DNA of 64,000 bases from Oligoflexales bacterium (GTDB lineage: Bacteria > Bdellovibrionota_B > Oligoflexia > Oligoflexales > RGVZ01): the NCBI GenBank assembly GCA_947494335.1, contig CANLUT010000001.1:372001-436000 (forward strand), given 5' to 3'. Position numbers and translations under genes: made by a program. Below are positions 1 to 8,834 of the stretch, one piece after another (within the stretch, counting starts at the first letter, position 1; every line of letters starts with the position of its first letter). The notes below the pieces were generated by a model. The model made no database searches, had not been told where the DNA came from, and saw only the letters and a program-made list of their open reading frames with translations.

Positions 1-16
1 TGCAGGCGGGCTTACC

Positions 17-877
17 TTGTTGCTCAGTCAGTGTTCGAGAATACTTTTAATCGGCCTTTTAGCGGGGTCATCAGCAGCTGCATTTGCTGCTGCGACTGCC
101 GACGTAAAGGTAGTTTGCCCAAATCCGCTACCCAAAGCCCCAACAAATCTCTCCCGTTCTGACACTTACAAAGACACCCCGTTTAAAGCGGGTGAAGTCA
201 GCGAGTATGCTCTGTCTTGGATGGGTATGCTTGCCGGATATGGGACGATTGAGATTCAAGCGCCACAAAAACTTGACGGCATCTGGCATCGAGCTTTCCA
301 CGTCGAGGGACGAACAGGAGATTGGTTCAAAGGAATCTATGTTGCCAACGACCGAGCCTCAGCCCTCGCACGTCCTTGGGATTGGGGTGTAACGAAATTT
401 TATATTGAGCAGCAGGAGGGCAAGTTCCTCGGCAAAAGCTTTTCGATGAAAAAGTGGCTCGATTTTTCGCACGACCGCTGCAAAGTTTCTGAGAAAACCG
501 AACAGCCTGGCAAAGCGCTCCACTTGATTGAGCGGGATGTTCAATACGGCGCTGTGGATGTCATTGGAGCGACTTTAAAGCTTCGAACCTTCAACTATGT
601 TCCGGGAAAAGCCGAGCGCTTTTTGGTCTATACGTCGGAGAAAAATTGGTACTTGGAAGCAACTCCAATCGCGGTCGAAAATGTCACGGTGCCTGCCGGC
701 ACTTTCAAGGCCATGAAAGTCAAGCTGCAGACGTTTATCGGTAAAGAGATGCAGCAAAAAGGTGATGTGTATGTTTGGATTGCTAATGATCCGCAGCGCA
801 CTCTTGTGCAGGTACAGGGCGAAATTAAAATCGGCTCCGTGTACATGCGCCTTTCAAAGTACACTCCAGGGAGATAA
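17..877 (+). CDS. DUF3108 family exported protein
   Basis: An exported protein of unknown function that matches the DUF3108 family by pattern. It has a hydrophobic signal segment (about residues 8-27, ending in an Ala-rich stretch), then a mature domain beginning with the family-like 'FKAGEVSEYALSW' segment. The C-terminal half has the usual beta-rich 'VTVPAGTFKAMKVKL' and 'VYVWIANDPQRTLVQ' strands. DUF3108 proteins are periplasmic or outer-membrane associated and structurally lipocalin/LolA-like; no activity is established. The start is uncertain. A TTG at 17 has a weak GGCGGG upstream, but the frame stays open to the window edge, so the real start may lie outside. It ends 3 nt before the phosphatase gene, so the two are probably co-transcribed. 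Confidence 0.75.
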   Translation: MLLSQCSRILLIGLLAGSSAAAFAAATADVKVVCPNPLPKAPTNLSRSDTYKDTPFKAGEVSEYALSWMGMLAGYGTIEIQAPQKLDGIWHRAFHVEGRTGDWFKGIYVANDRASALARPWDWGVTKFYIEQQEGKFLGKSFSMKKWLDFSHDRCKVSEKTEQPGKALHLIERDVQYGAVDVIGATLKLRTFNYVPGKAERFLVYTSEKNWYLEATPIAVENVTVPAGTFKAMKVKLQTFIGKEMQQKGDVYVWIANDPQRTLVQVQGEIKIGSVYMRLSKYTPGR

Positions 878-880
878 TCG

Positions 881-2578
881 GTGAAACATCTGATTGCAGG
901 ACTTGGGCTTTTTGTCCTGAGTTCCTCGGTAATAGCAAAAAATTCGGCTACGAAAACATCTCTAACGCCGCGCGAAATATTTAGAAAGACGGCTAGCCAA
1001 TGGAGCGGAGAGATTTTTGTATTGCCCAAAAAAGGCAATTACATGCTTGAGGGGAAAGACTTTGAACCAAAGCGTTGGCACCCAAGCTCAATAAAAGGTG
1101 AACCGCTCGCACCTCATCCACTCAATATGCACGGTGTTGCTTGGGACTATGATTTACGAATTCCCATTGTCTTTTATGATCCATCGGGTCGCTGGATTCG
1201 GCCTGGCCAGTATCATGAGTTGGCGGTACAGCAGGATATTGTACCGACGTTGGCCTCCATTCTTGATATACCACCGCCAGCGCAAAGGGGAGGACGAGTT
1301 CTACGGTCCGCTCTTTTGAACAAGGTCGGCAAAAGTTCGAGCCTTAGGCCCCCAAAAGTAATTGTTGTTTTTATTCAGGATCAGATGGGGCGCCAATTCC
1401 TGGAAGCTCATCCGGGCCGAGCAAAGTTTTACGAGATGCTCATGGCGCAGGGAGCTCACTTTACCAATGGCAGTGTGGCTCATGTTGATGTTGAGACAAG
1501 TGTTGGTCACGCAGGAGTAAGTACGGGCACATGGCCCAGTGAACATGGTGTCGCCGGTAACAACTTTTTTCACAAAGGAATATGGCGTCAGCTTTACGCG
1601 TTTACGATGCAGACCGGGCCTGAAAGCAACGCGAGAGCAACAAACCCAGGTTTTTTCTTCACTCCGACGCTGTCAGATGTTTGGTCTTTTACGAGAAAAA
1701 ACAAGCCCGTGATTCTCTCTGTAGCTCCTGCGCCTCGCGCGTCAATTGCGATGGCGGGACACGGCGCGCTTTTCAACGGCGGCTCGAAGTCTTATGTCAC
1801 GTGGTTGGATGAATTTGGAAGTGATGGCTTATGGACAACTGAAACGTCTCACTATCAAATGCCGCGAGCTTTCGTCGGCCAAGGATTGATGCCGTGGCTC
1901 AAAGAAATTGTCGACAAAGATGGGAAGTGGCGTGGACACCAGTTGCTTCACATAGGTCGCAAGGAAGATGGATTACAGTTTGAAAATCGAATGGCGGGTA
2001 CGTCACCGGCGCTCGTTCGACAACAATCACACATGACATTAAAGGCCGTTGAAGAGTTAAAGGTTGGTCAAGATGATGAGACAGATCTGATTTGGATTAA
2101 TATGAAAGCAACTGACAACTGTGGACATGCTTTTGGATTCGAGTCAGATGAGTGTGGCGATGTTCTTCAAGCGGCTGATGAAGAGGCAAAGAAGTTAGTA
2201 GCTCTGATAGAGAAACAGTCTGCGGGTGAATTTCTTGTTGTGTTGACAGCCGATCATGGTGCCGCGCCCTTGCCAGAGCTGAGCGGCGCGTACCGGCTTG
2301 ATAGAACAAAACTACGATCTGATTTGAACAGGGAGTTTGATCGCCGTGATAACGGAATGGATGTTGTGCAAGTTATTACACACAGCCAAGTTTTCGTTAA
2401 TGAACAGGAGTTACTGGCAAGTGGCTTTTCAATGAAAGATCTTGTGAAATATTTACGCGCTTACAAAGCGAAGATGGAATTTCCTTACAACGCCCGTGCT
2501 GACTATTGGCTCAAAAAAGGTAAAACTCAAGAGGCGGCGTTTTTTGAAGATGTCGTGTTGAAGTCTGAGCTTAAATAG
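881..2578 (+). CDS. alkaline phosphatase superfamily protein, apparently circularly permuted
   Basis: A secreted metallophosphatase of the PafA/nucleotide pyrophosphatase type. All seven residues expected for the di-zinc site can be found: D167 (FIQDQMG), nucleophile T206 (VETSVGHAG), D412 and H416 (TDNCGH), D458 and H459 (TADHG), and a seventh His. In PafA that last His lies near the C-terminus in a THGxxxxYDTHVPL segment followed by DIAPTLAxxLGIPPP. Here the matching segment is N-terminal: H84 in MHGVAWDYDLRIPIVF, then DIVPTLASILDIPPP at 119-133. The C-terminus instead runs about 100 residues past TADHG without it. The PafA Lys/Arg phosphate-contact pair appears as A284/R286, so only the Arg is kept. 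A signal peptide covers residues 1-19. The GTG start has GGGAG 7 nt upstream. Family assignment is firm; substrate is unknown. Confidence 0.85.
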   Translation: MKHLIAGLGLFVLSSSVIAKNSATKTSLTPREIFRKTASQWSGEIFVLPKKGNYMLEGKDFEPKRWHPSSIKGEPLAPHPLNMHGVAWDYDLRIPIVFYDPSGRWIRPGQYHELAVQQDIVPTLASILDIPPPAQRGGRVLRSALLNKVGKSSSLRPPKVIVVFIQDQMGRQFLEAHPGRAKFYEMLMAQGAHFTNGSVAHVDVETSVGHAGVSTGTWPSEHGVAGNNFFHKGIWRQLYAFTMQTGPESNARATNPGFFFTPTLSDVWSFTRKNKPVILSVAPAPRASIAMAGHGALFNGGSKSYVTWLDEFGSDGLWTTETSHYQMPRAFVGQGLMPWLKEIVDKDGKWRGHQLLHIGRKEDGLQFENRMAGTSPALVRQQSHMTLKAVEELKVGQDDETDLIWINMKATDNCGHAFGFESDECGDVLQAADEEAKKLVALIEKQSAGEFLVVLTADHGAAPLPELSGAYRLDRTKLRSDLNREFDRRDNGMDVVQVITHSQVFVNEQELLASGFSMKDLVKYLRAYKAKMEFPYNARADYWLKKGKTQEAAFFEDVVLKSELK

Positions 2579-2661
2579 ATCTGCCGCCTTATTTTCTAGT
2601 TTAGTCAGAACTTTCAGTAAATGTAGATGATGGTTCGGTAACTGACTGCTCAGTAGAAAAA

Positions 2662-2732
2662 TTGGGGACACATAACTGATTGGCTATTGATTGACCTGCT
2701 GCTTCAATAGTCAATCAGGTGTGTGTCCCCAA
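2662..2732. repeat. GGGGACAC long imperfect palindrome
   Basis: An imperfect inverted repeat with 27-nt arms (2664-2690 and 2704-2730) that begins GGGGACACA and ends TGTGTCCCC. The loop is about 13 nt. It lies in the 161-bp gap between convergent genes, so it could also stop transcription from both sides. The ends match the palindrome at 47183-47242, which suggests a dispersed REP/MITE-like element. No transposase is present in the window. Confidence 0.8.
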
Positions 2733-2739
2733 AATAGGG

Positions 2740-3642
2740 TTATAGACCGGCCTCTGCCAGTGATTTGACAAGGTCCATCTGCTCTGCGCTAAGCCTTTCG
2801 GGGACCTCGTAATCGACGACAGCATAAAAGTCACCGCGGGCTGAAGACCCTGGCTGCGGAAATCCTAAGCCTTTGAGCCTGATTTTTGTTCCTGGTTTGA
2901 CTCCGGCTGGAACTTTGATTTTTTTGGTACCGTCCATGGTCTCCACATCTTTTGAGCATCCAAGGAGTGCATCAGAGAGTTTAAGAGAGATTTTGTGTTC
3001 GACGTCGTCACCAGCTCTTACATACTTAGGATGTGGCGCAACGGAGACGACCACATAGAGATCCCCCGGTGGACCGCCGAATTGGCTATTGGCACCTTTG
3101 CCGGAAACGCGAAGCTTACCCCCTTCGCGGACACCTGCGGGAACCTTAATCGTCAATTCACGGTTTGTGCCATCATTGGTGCGAAAGCTAATGTGACGTT
3201 CGGATCCTTTGAAGGCATCATTGAATGAAATCGTGACGGGATACTCAATGTCTTGTCCTTTGACGGACCCACCGCCAAACCCTCCGCGTCCTGGCCCACC
3301 GCCAAAGCCACCAAATCCGGCGCCAAAAATACGACTAAATATGTCAGAACCGTCAAAGCCAGCGTCCGTGAATATATTTCGGAAATCAGCTCCACGAAAA
3401 ATATCTTCTTGGCTAAAGTTTTGGTGAAACTTTTGATCACCAAACATGTCGTACTGCCGACGTTTTTCCGTATCAGTCAGAACGGCGTAAGCCTCACTGA
3501 TTTGTTTGAATTTATCCTCGGCCTGTTTGTTCCCTGGATTGCGGTCCGGGTGAAACTTCATTGCCAGTTTGCGATAGGATTTTTTTATTTCATCATCCGA
3601 GGCGCTTTTTTTAACGCCTAGAAGCTCGTAGTAGTCAGCCAT
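2740..3642 (-). CDS. CbpA-type DnaJ family co-chaperone
   Basis: An Hsp40 co-chaperone that would stimulate a DnaK ATPase and hand over unfolded clients in the cytoplasm. A J domain (about residues 1-67) carries the HPD motif at 31-33 (KFHPDRNPG). A Gly/Phe-rich linker (about 100-130) follows, then two CTD beta-domains. The four CxxCxGxG zinc-finger repeats of canonical DnaJ are absent, which makes it a class B/CbpA-like J protein. The chosen start is the ATG at 3642 (MADYYELLG), with AGGA 8 nt upstream. A TTG five codons earlier is less likely. At 300 residues it matches CbpA-type lengths. It stands alone: the phosphatase gene converges on it, and the upstream gap carries dispersed repeats. 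Confidence 0.95.
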   Translation of the reverse strand: MADYYELLGVKKSASDDEIKKSYRKLAMKFHPDRNPGNKQAEDKFKQISEAYAVLTDTEKRRQYDMFGDQKFHQNFSQEDIFRGADFRNIFTDAGFDGSDIFSRIFGAGFGGFGGGPGRGGFGGGSVKGQDIEYPVTISFNDAFKGSERHISFRTNDGTNRELTIKVPAGVREGGKLRVSGKGANSQFGGPPGDLYVVVSVAPHPKYVRAGDDVEHKISLKLSDALLGCSKDVETMDGTKKIKVPAGVKPGTKIRLKGLGFPQPGSSARGDFYAVVDYEVPERLSAEQMDLVKSLAEAGL

Positions 3643-3781
3643 GATTGATCCTGCCAAGTAACGTGCGGTTAATAACCGTCAATTCAATGATTAAACTAAT
3701 TCTAACTGACGAGCTGTCAAGGGAGTGATGGGGATAGTTCGCGGTGATAAAATAAAGACCATTATTTTCATGCCCTTACAG

Positions 3782-3917
3782 CTAGTTCAAATTGGAAGCT
3801 TAGATTTTGAGGACACACGACCAAACCCAAACTCAATGATTCGTATTAAGTGCCAATCGACGGATTACACATCCTTGTTCCAATTTGCATGGCGAATCGG
3901 AATCAGTCGGGTGGCAC
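3782..3917. repeat. cluster of degenerate dispersed repeats
   Basis: Three repeat fragments lie downstream of the giant lipoprotein gene. A 22-nt segment at 3782-3803 recurs at 8830-8851 with one mismatch. GGACACACGACC..AAACCC at 3811-3829 matches the left arm of the palindrome at 47183. CAGTCGGGTGGCAC at 3904-3917 recurs at 8788 and 47269. The rest of the 3643-3935 gap shows no credible gene. Confidence 0.7.
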
Positions 3918-3935
3918 TGATTTCCATGTCCGCAA

Positions 3936-6900
3936 TTAGAACCATTGGCTAAACAACGGCATCCATTTTGCCAAGAATGGTCGAAAGTTGAAATACCATG
4001 AAGATCTATTATAACCCGCCGTGGTGAAGTTTCCTCCGGCGTAAAGATTCCCGGAATTGTCAATCATTAGGCTGCTGATTTGACTATTGGGCTCCATGGG
4101 CAGCCTAATATCAGAGTTGTAAAATCTTTGCCAGGAGGATCCATCCCATTTGGAGATGTAGCTGCGAGGCCAGTAAAAACTTAACGTTGTCGCCCCGCTT
4201 AAATTTGCTGCATAGCCAAGAGTTACAACGTTAGTGACGGTGTTAATATCGGCGATGCTGCAGTTGCTGACATTACTGCCGCTACACGACATGCCGATAT
4301 CTAATCCGGCTACAGATGGCAGAGTTATAGTTTTGGTAGAAGCTGTCGTCGTCGTGTCTAACTGAGTCAATGAAGCTGCTGTAAATGCACCTCCAGCATA
4401 CAGTTTTCCGGTTGAGTCTATGACGAGTGAAGATATCGACGTAGCCCCTGAGAGGGTGCTTAGGCCGCCTCCTAAGCTACTCCATGCCGTGCCGTTCCAT
4501 TGGGCTACGTTGCTAGCCATCACTCCGCCAGCAGTGGTAAACCCTCCGCCTGCGTAGAGGTTTCCAGATGAGTCCGTGGCCAGAGCATATACCCCGACTG
4601 AACCTGATCCACTCATCCCTGATCCTAGATTACTCCAAGTAGAACCATTCCATTTGGCTATATAATTAGCCGCAACTCCGCCTGCGGTAGTAAAAACACC
4701 GCCAGCGAATAAGTTGCCAGCGGAGTCAACGGCCAAGGAATTGACCTGGCCATTCATCCCACTTCCCAGAGCACTCCAAGACGCTCCGTTCCACTTAGCG
4801 ACGTAATTGACGGCCAGTCCATCGGCAGTCGTAAAGTTTCCAGCCACGTAAAGGTTGCCCGACGTGTCCATGACAAGAGCAGAAACCTGTCCATTCATTC
4901 CACTTCCCAGAGCACTCCAAGACGATCCGTTCCATTTGGCGATATAATTTGCAGCCGAGCCGCCAGCAGTCGTAAAATCCCCTCCAGCATAGAGGCAAGG
5001 GTTGCCGCTTGTTGTGCAGCCGATCGTCTGTGAATCAACGGCAAGCGCTTTGACAATGTTATTCATGCCGCTACCGAAGCCGCTCCAGGCATCGCCATCC
5101 CATCTAGCTATATAATTAGCCGCCACCGTGCCGGTAGTCTTAAAACTTCCTCCCGCATAGATGCTGCCAGACGTGTCCTTCGCAAGCGCTACGACTTGGC
5201 CGTCAACATTGCTAGTTAGAGGACTCCAAGACGTTCCACTCCACTTGACTGCATAGTTAACCGATGGCATCCCTCCAGCGTAACTGGAGCTGGTTCCCGC
5301 GTAGAGATTCCCGGCGGGATCAATTGCGAGGGCATTAGTGCCATTAGCTCCACTACCAAGGGCGCTCCAAGAGGTTCCATTCCACTTGGCAACCCCGCTT
5401 GCTGCTGCTCCTCCAGCGGTGTTAAAGGTTCCTCCGGTGTAGAGGTTTCCTGAGGAGTCGATGGCGAGTGCGGCTACTGTGTTGTTAATGCCGCTCCCCA
5501 GAGCAATCCACGACGTGCCGTTCCATTGCGCGATGCGGTTATAAACAGCCGCGCCTCCGCTACCGGCGCAGGTATTGGTGGGGTAGGTGCCTGATGATGA
5601 TGATCCTCCAGCGCATGTGAAAGTTCCCGCCGCATAAAGTTTTCCAGAAGAGTCCAGGGCGAGGGCGGATACATTGGCATTCACTCCCGTTCCTAGAGCA
5701 CTCCAGGAGCCGCCGTTCCACTTGGCGATACGGTTTACGCTGACCCCGCCGGCGGTGGTAAAGCTTCCTCCCGCGTATATGTTCCCAGAGGAGTCGCTGG
5801 CGAGGGCATATACTGAGTTATTAACCTCTGTCCCTAGAGCGCTCCAGGACGCGCCACTCCATTTGGCGATCCTGTTAGCGCTGACTCCGCCGGCGGTGGC
5901 GAAGAATCCTCCCGCGTAGAGGTTTCCCGAGCCGTCGAAAGCGAGGGCCCTTACTGTGCTATCCATCCCGCTCCCTAGAGCGCTCCAAGAGGCTCCGTTC
6001 CACTTGGCGATATTATTTAAGACCGTGGTTCCGCCGGATCCTGCGCATGCGTTGCTGGGATATGTACCAGACGAGGTGGAGCCTGATTGACACGTAAAGC
6101 TGCCACCTGCGTAGATATTTCCAGATGCGTCAATGGCTAGAGCATAGACAACGCTGTTAAGGCCGCCGCCTAGAGTGTCTATGGAGCCGTCGGGTTTTAT
6201 TTTTAGGATTTTTCCGACCTTTTGATTTGCGGTATAGTTAAACAAACCTGCTAAAATAATGCATCCTTGGCCTGTCGTACAACCCGGCGACACCGAGTCT
6301 ATGACCATAGCATAAACATAACCGTCGAGACGTAAATGTGTGAAACTGGCTGGAAGCTTAGTAGAGTAGGAACCCATCGGTATGTATTCGTTACCCGAAT
6401 CGGATTTTACGTAAACATTTTTTGTGACGCCGAGGCTAGTTTCTTTATTTAGCCAGACGCTACTAGTGCCCATGCTAGGCCACTCGGAATTGCTGATTGA
6501 AGTACCGATGGTGTCGCTGTAGAACTGAATGCTATTGGTGAGATCCTTTGAGATGGAAAAGTTAACAGAGGGCTCCCAAGAGATATTTGGGTAACTTGTG
6601 GTATCGGGAAAAGCCTCGATAGCCGTAGACGTTATGCTGCTCACGAAGAAACTAAAGCCAGTAACTTGGGAATCGGCATATCCGGGTTTACAGGCGATCG
6701 CTTGCACATAGATATTACTCGAAACCTGGAGTGGTCCCGTCATGCTATCGCAAGTTGGGGAGGATTCATCAGTGGTGTAGTGGACGACAGCACCAGTTGT
6801 TGGTGAGCTCAGTGTTAATGATTGAGCGGAGAAATACTGGTAGTCAGGAAAGATATTTGAAACAGGATCAGACACCACCATGTCATATGATTCCCCTATT

Positions 6901-7979
6901 ACGTCGGAGTCGATGAAGTTCGCCTTGGTGGCATAAGCAAGGATAGTTTGCGTAGACGAAACATTAATAGGCGACGAGTAAATATTTGAAGCGGTTGTCG
7001 GCGTTGACGTGTCAGTGGTGTAATAGATCGTGACTTCCGGCGTCGTGGAACTTAACGTCACGGATTGGTCGTTATTGTACGTGCCTGTGACTACGGACAT
7101 GGTCGGAGTCGCTACCTGTCCGTTAATCGTGTAGGCAAAACTGACGACTGCGGAGCTATTGTAATTATTTTTGCAAGCGATAGCCTTAATGGTCACGTTG
7201 GTCAAAACATCAATGGAACCTGTTGCGCTTGAGCAAGTGGGTGTGCTTCCGTCGGTCGTATAGTAAACAACAGCACCCGCGGTCGCAGAACTCAGAGTGA
7301 TAGTTTGCGTTGGGCCGTATGCGCCTGCCGGGATATCGGCCGTGGGCGTTGCGGCTGTCATTGTATAGGTCTCAGTCATGACACCAGAATCGATGAAATT
7401 GGCCATCACGGCCATAGCTTTAAGAGTCGTCGAGCGAGAAATTGAAATCGTCCCAGTGTAGGGTGTGCTGGAGGGTGTGGGAGCCGAGCCGTCTAGGGTG
7501 TAGTAAATACTCGCAGCCATCGGAACGGTGGCGAGCGTGACGGATTGATCATTATTGAAAGTCCCAGTCACGACCGAAGCAACGGGAACTGCAACTGCTC
7601 CGTTTATGGTGTAGGAATTAGACGCTATGGCGGAATCTGAAAAGTTAGTCTTGGTCGCAAATGCTTTAATCGTCATCGAGCTGGAGACGTTGATGGCTGT
7701 GGAATAAACGTTTGATCCAATTGACGGCGCCGAGCCGTCTGTGGTGTAGTAAATCTTGGCTCCCGCTGTAGCGCTCGTTAGCGTCACAGATTGTGCGGAA
7801 GTATAAATTTCGGCGGGCGGTGATGCGGTTGGCATGTCTACGACGCCGTTTGTTGTGGAAGCAGCCTGTCTGGTTGTTTTGACTGTAACGTAATTTTCCG
7901 GAACATCACAGGATGCGGTCATTGCAATTAGCAACGCCGCGGAAAGTGTCCTATGCCCTGATAAGCTACCCCCGCCCAC
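3936..7979 (-). CDS. giant surface lipoprotein: five CHB_HEX_C-like repeats plus about 13 propeller-like repeats
   Basis: A 1347-residue probable surface lipoprotein with a signal segment ending near Cys24 (LIAMTASC, a loose lipobox). Residues about 45-450 hold five repeats of about 75 residues resembling the chitobiase/beta-hexosaminidase C-terminal domain (core YYTTDGSxPT followed by IKAxAxK). After a unique linker come about 13 units of roughly 40-60 residues with the core ALAxDSSGNLYAGGxFTTAGG...IAKWNGxSWSALG, which suggests a beta-propeller-like array. Two units carry a Cys-containing insert (SGTYPxNxCAGSGG). The C-terminal unit is interrupted by an unrelated segment (about 1230-1290). 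The GTG start is preceded by AAGGGGGG. Function is unknown; adhesion or polysaccharide binding is an inference from architecture. It stands alone, with dispersed repeats downstream. Confidence 0.85.
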   Translation of the reverse strand: MGGGSLSGHRTLSAALLIAMTASCDVPENYVTVKTTRQAASTTNGVVDMPTASPPAEIYTSAQSVTLTSATAGAKIYYTTDGSAPSIGSNVYSTAINVSSSMTIKAFATKTNFSDSAIASNSYTINGAVAVPVASVVTGTFNNDQSVTLATVPMAASIYYTLDGSAPTPSSTPYTGTISISRSTTLKAMAVMANFIDSGVMTETYTMTAATPTADIPAGAYGPTQTITLSSATAGAVVYYTTDGSTPTCSSATGSIDVLTNVTIKAIACKNNYNSSAVVSFAYTINGQVATPTMSVVTGTYNNDQSVTLSSTTPEVTIYYTTDTSTPTTASNIYSSPINVSSTQTILAYATKANFIDSDVIGESYDMVVSDPVSNIFPDYQYFSAQSLTLSSPTTGAVVHYTTDESSPTCDSMTGPLQVSSNIYVQAIACKPGYADSQVTGFSFFVSSITSTAIEAFPDTTSYPNISWEPSVNFSISKDLTNSIQFYSDTIGTSISNSEWPSMGTSSVWLNKETSLGVTKNVYVKSDSGNEYIPMGSYSTKLPASFTHLRLDGYVYAMVIDSVSPGCTTGQGCIILAGLFNYTANQKVGKILKIKPDGSIDTLGGGLNSVVYALAIDASGNIYAGGSFTCQSGSTSSGTYPSNACAGSGGTTVLNNIAKWNGASWSALGSGMDSTVRALAFDGSGNLYAGGFFATAGGVSANRIAKWSGASWSALGTEVNNSVYALASDSSGNIYAGGSFTTAGGVSVNRIAKWNGGSWSALGTGVNANVSALALDSSGKLYAAGTFTCAGGSSSSGTYPTNTCAGSGGAAVYNRIAQWNGTSWIALGSGINNTVAALAIDSSGNLYTGGTFNTAGGAAASGVAKWNGTSWSALGSGANGTNALAIDPAGNLYAGTSSSYAGGMPSVNYAVKWSGTSWSPLTSNVDGQVVALAKDTSGSIYAGGSFKTTGTVAANYIARWDGDAWSGFGSGMNNIVKALAVDSQTIGCTTSGNPCLYAGGDFTTAGGSAANYIAKWNGSSWSALGSGMNGQVSALVMDTSGNLYVAGNFTTADGLAVNYVAKWNGASWSALGSGMNGQVNSLAVDSAGNLFAGGVFTTAGGVAANYIAKWNGSTWSNLGSGMSGSGSVGVYALATDSSGNLYAGGGFTTAGGVMASNVAQWNGTAWSSLGGGLSTLSGATSISSLVIDSTGKLYAGGAFTAASLTQLDTTTTASTKTITLPSVAGLDIGMSCSGSNVSNCSIADINTVTNVVTLGYAANLSGATTLSFYWPRSYISKWDGSSWQRFYNSDIRLPMEPNSQISSLMIDNSGNLYAGGNFTTAGYNRSSWYFNFRPFLAKWMPLFSQWF
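4500..6160. repeat. tandem DNA repeats inside the giant lipoprotein gene
   Basis: The propeller-like protein units are also repeated at DNA level. Segments such as CACTTCCCAGAGCACTCCAA recur with few changes at roughly 4760 and 4900, and related copies occur every 130-200 bp up to about 6160. Near-identity of neighbouring units suggests recent duplication or gene conversion, so repeat number may vary between strains. Confidence 0.7.
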
Positions 7980-8201
7980 ACGAACCCCCCTTAAACTAAA
8001 TAAGTAGTTCGGTCATTATTTGCAGGGACTTAAGGTTCTTTTAGGATGTTTTTGGCAACTTAATTAGGCGCATTTAATATCAACAAGATCATTGGCTTAT
8101 CAGGTTCCATTTAGGTTTGCTCGCAGGTGTTTCGCTGTCTTACTAACTACCGCAAGCAGGGCTCAATAAAATTCAATCAATTGTGAAGATAGGTTGCAAT
8201 G

Positions 8202-8313
8202 CGAGTTGTTTTCCCATTTAGATATCCTTTGCTCAATCAAATGGGTGGCACCGATTTGACATTAATGTTTATGGTCTCTCCAGCAAAGGATATCTAAATG
8301 GGAAAACAACTCG
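8202..8313. promoter_or_regulatory. perfect 32-bp inverted repeat spanning the RBS and start of the 8298 gene
   Basis: Arms at 8202-8233 and 8282-8313 are exact reverse complements over 32 bases and are separated by a 48-bp spacer. The right arm contains the AAAGGA ribosome-binding site, the ATG at 8298 and the first five codons. An RNA started upstream of 8202 would fold the start region into a very stable stem. The spacer holds GGTGGCACC (8244-8252) and a TTGACA at 8256. The left arm encodes the same start (MGKQL) on the minus strand, followed by a stop after about 14 codons. Upstream, 7980-8201 shows no gene. Confidence 0.9.
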
Positions 8314-8753
8314 TAGTTCTAGTCTTCTTGTTGCTCGCGGGGGCACTGCCGACAGCCGGCATGGCCAGTATCAATGAGGGAGACAGATTTTGGGTTCCTG
8401 GTTTTACCGTTGGCACACGTACCGGGATGATGCCGCGTGCAGGGTTTGATTTGTCTTTGATGACGAGGCTAGGCCAAGGAGACGGACTAGTTGGCTATGG
8501 ACCAATTGCAGGCATTTCGGATTTATCCCCATTTGAATATTACTTAGGTGGTGCCTACGGCGGCGCCTACATGATTGGTATGTGGAGCGAGGTGACCGTG
8601 AACTTTGTTGGAGCCGAGCCCACCGGTGTGAGAGCGCTTGCGGCCATTGGATTTATTATCATGCCATACGTGGCATTGGGATATGACAAGAGAGCTCAAA
8701 ACGGCGCTTTTCTTGAGGCTGGGCTTACGGTAAAAATACCTTTGACTCAGTGA
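8298..8753 (+). CDS. small exported, probably membrane-associated hypothetical protein
   Basis: A 151-residue protein with a clear signal peptide (hydrophobic core about residues 5-17, likely cleavage after AGMA at about 23). The mature part alternates Gly and aromatic residues (YYLGGAYGGAYMIG, AAIGFIIMPYVALGY, FLEAGLTVKIPL) and ends in a short beta-like strand. This resembles small beta-barrel or lipid-associated outer-membrane proteins, but I do not recognise the family. The ATG has AAAGGA 8 nt upstream. Both lie inside a perfect inverted repeat, so expression is probably controlled by RNA folding or by the orientation of the spacer. A GGTGCCACC/GGTGGCACC hairpin follows the stop. Confidence 0.7.
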   Translation: MGKQLVVLVFLLLAGALPTAGMASINEGDRFWVPGFTVGTRTGMMPRAGFDLSLMTRLGQGDGLVGYGPIAGISDLSPFEYYLGGAYGGAYMIGMWSEVTVNFVGAEPTGVRALAAIGFIIMPYVALGYDKRAQNGAFLEAGLTVKIPLTQ

Positions 8754-8763
8754 AAATACAAAA

Positions 8764-8802
8764 TTGGTGCCACCGTAAATTTCTAATCAGTCGGGTGGCA
8801 CC
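8764..8802. repeat. GGTGCCACC/GGTGGCACC hairpin repeat
   Basis: GGTGCCACC at 8766-8774 pairs exactly with GGTGGCACC at 8794-8802 across a 19-nt loop. It lies between convergent genes and may act as a terminator. The right arm with its CAGTCG prefix recurs at 3904 and 47269, and the GGTGGCACC core at 8244. Confidence 0.75.
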
Positions 8803-8834
8803 ATTTAAATTATCGTCATGGGCTTGAATCTAGT

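Noticed and set aside
3725-3952. 75-residue plus-strand open frame downstream of the giant lipoprotein
   Set aside because: It is built almost entirely from dispersed repeat fragments and has no ribosome-binding site.
4500-6160. Regular repeats that could be mistaken for a CRISPR array
   Set aside because: They are in-frame coding repeats of variable length within one lipoprotein gene, without constant repeats or unique spacers.
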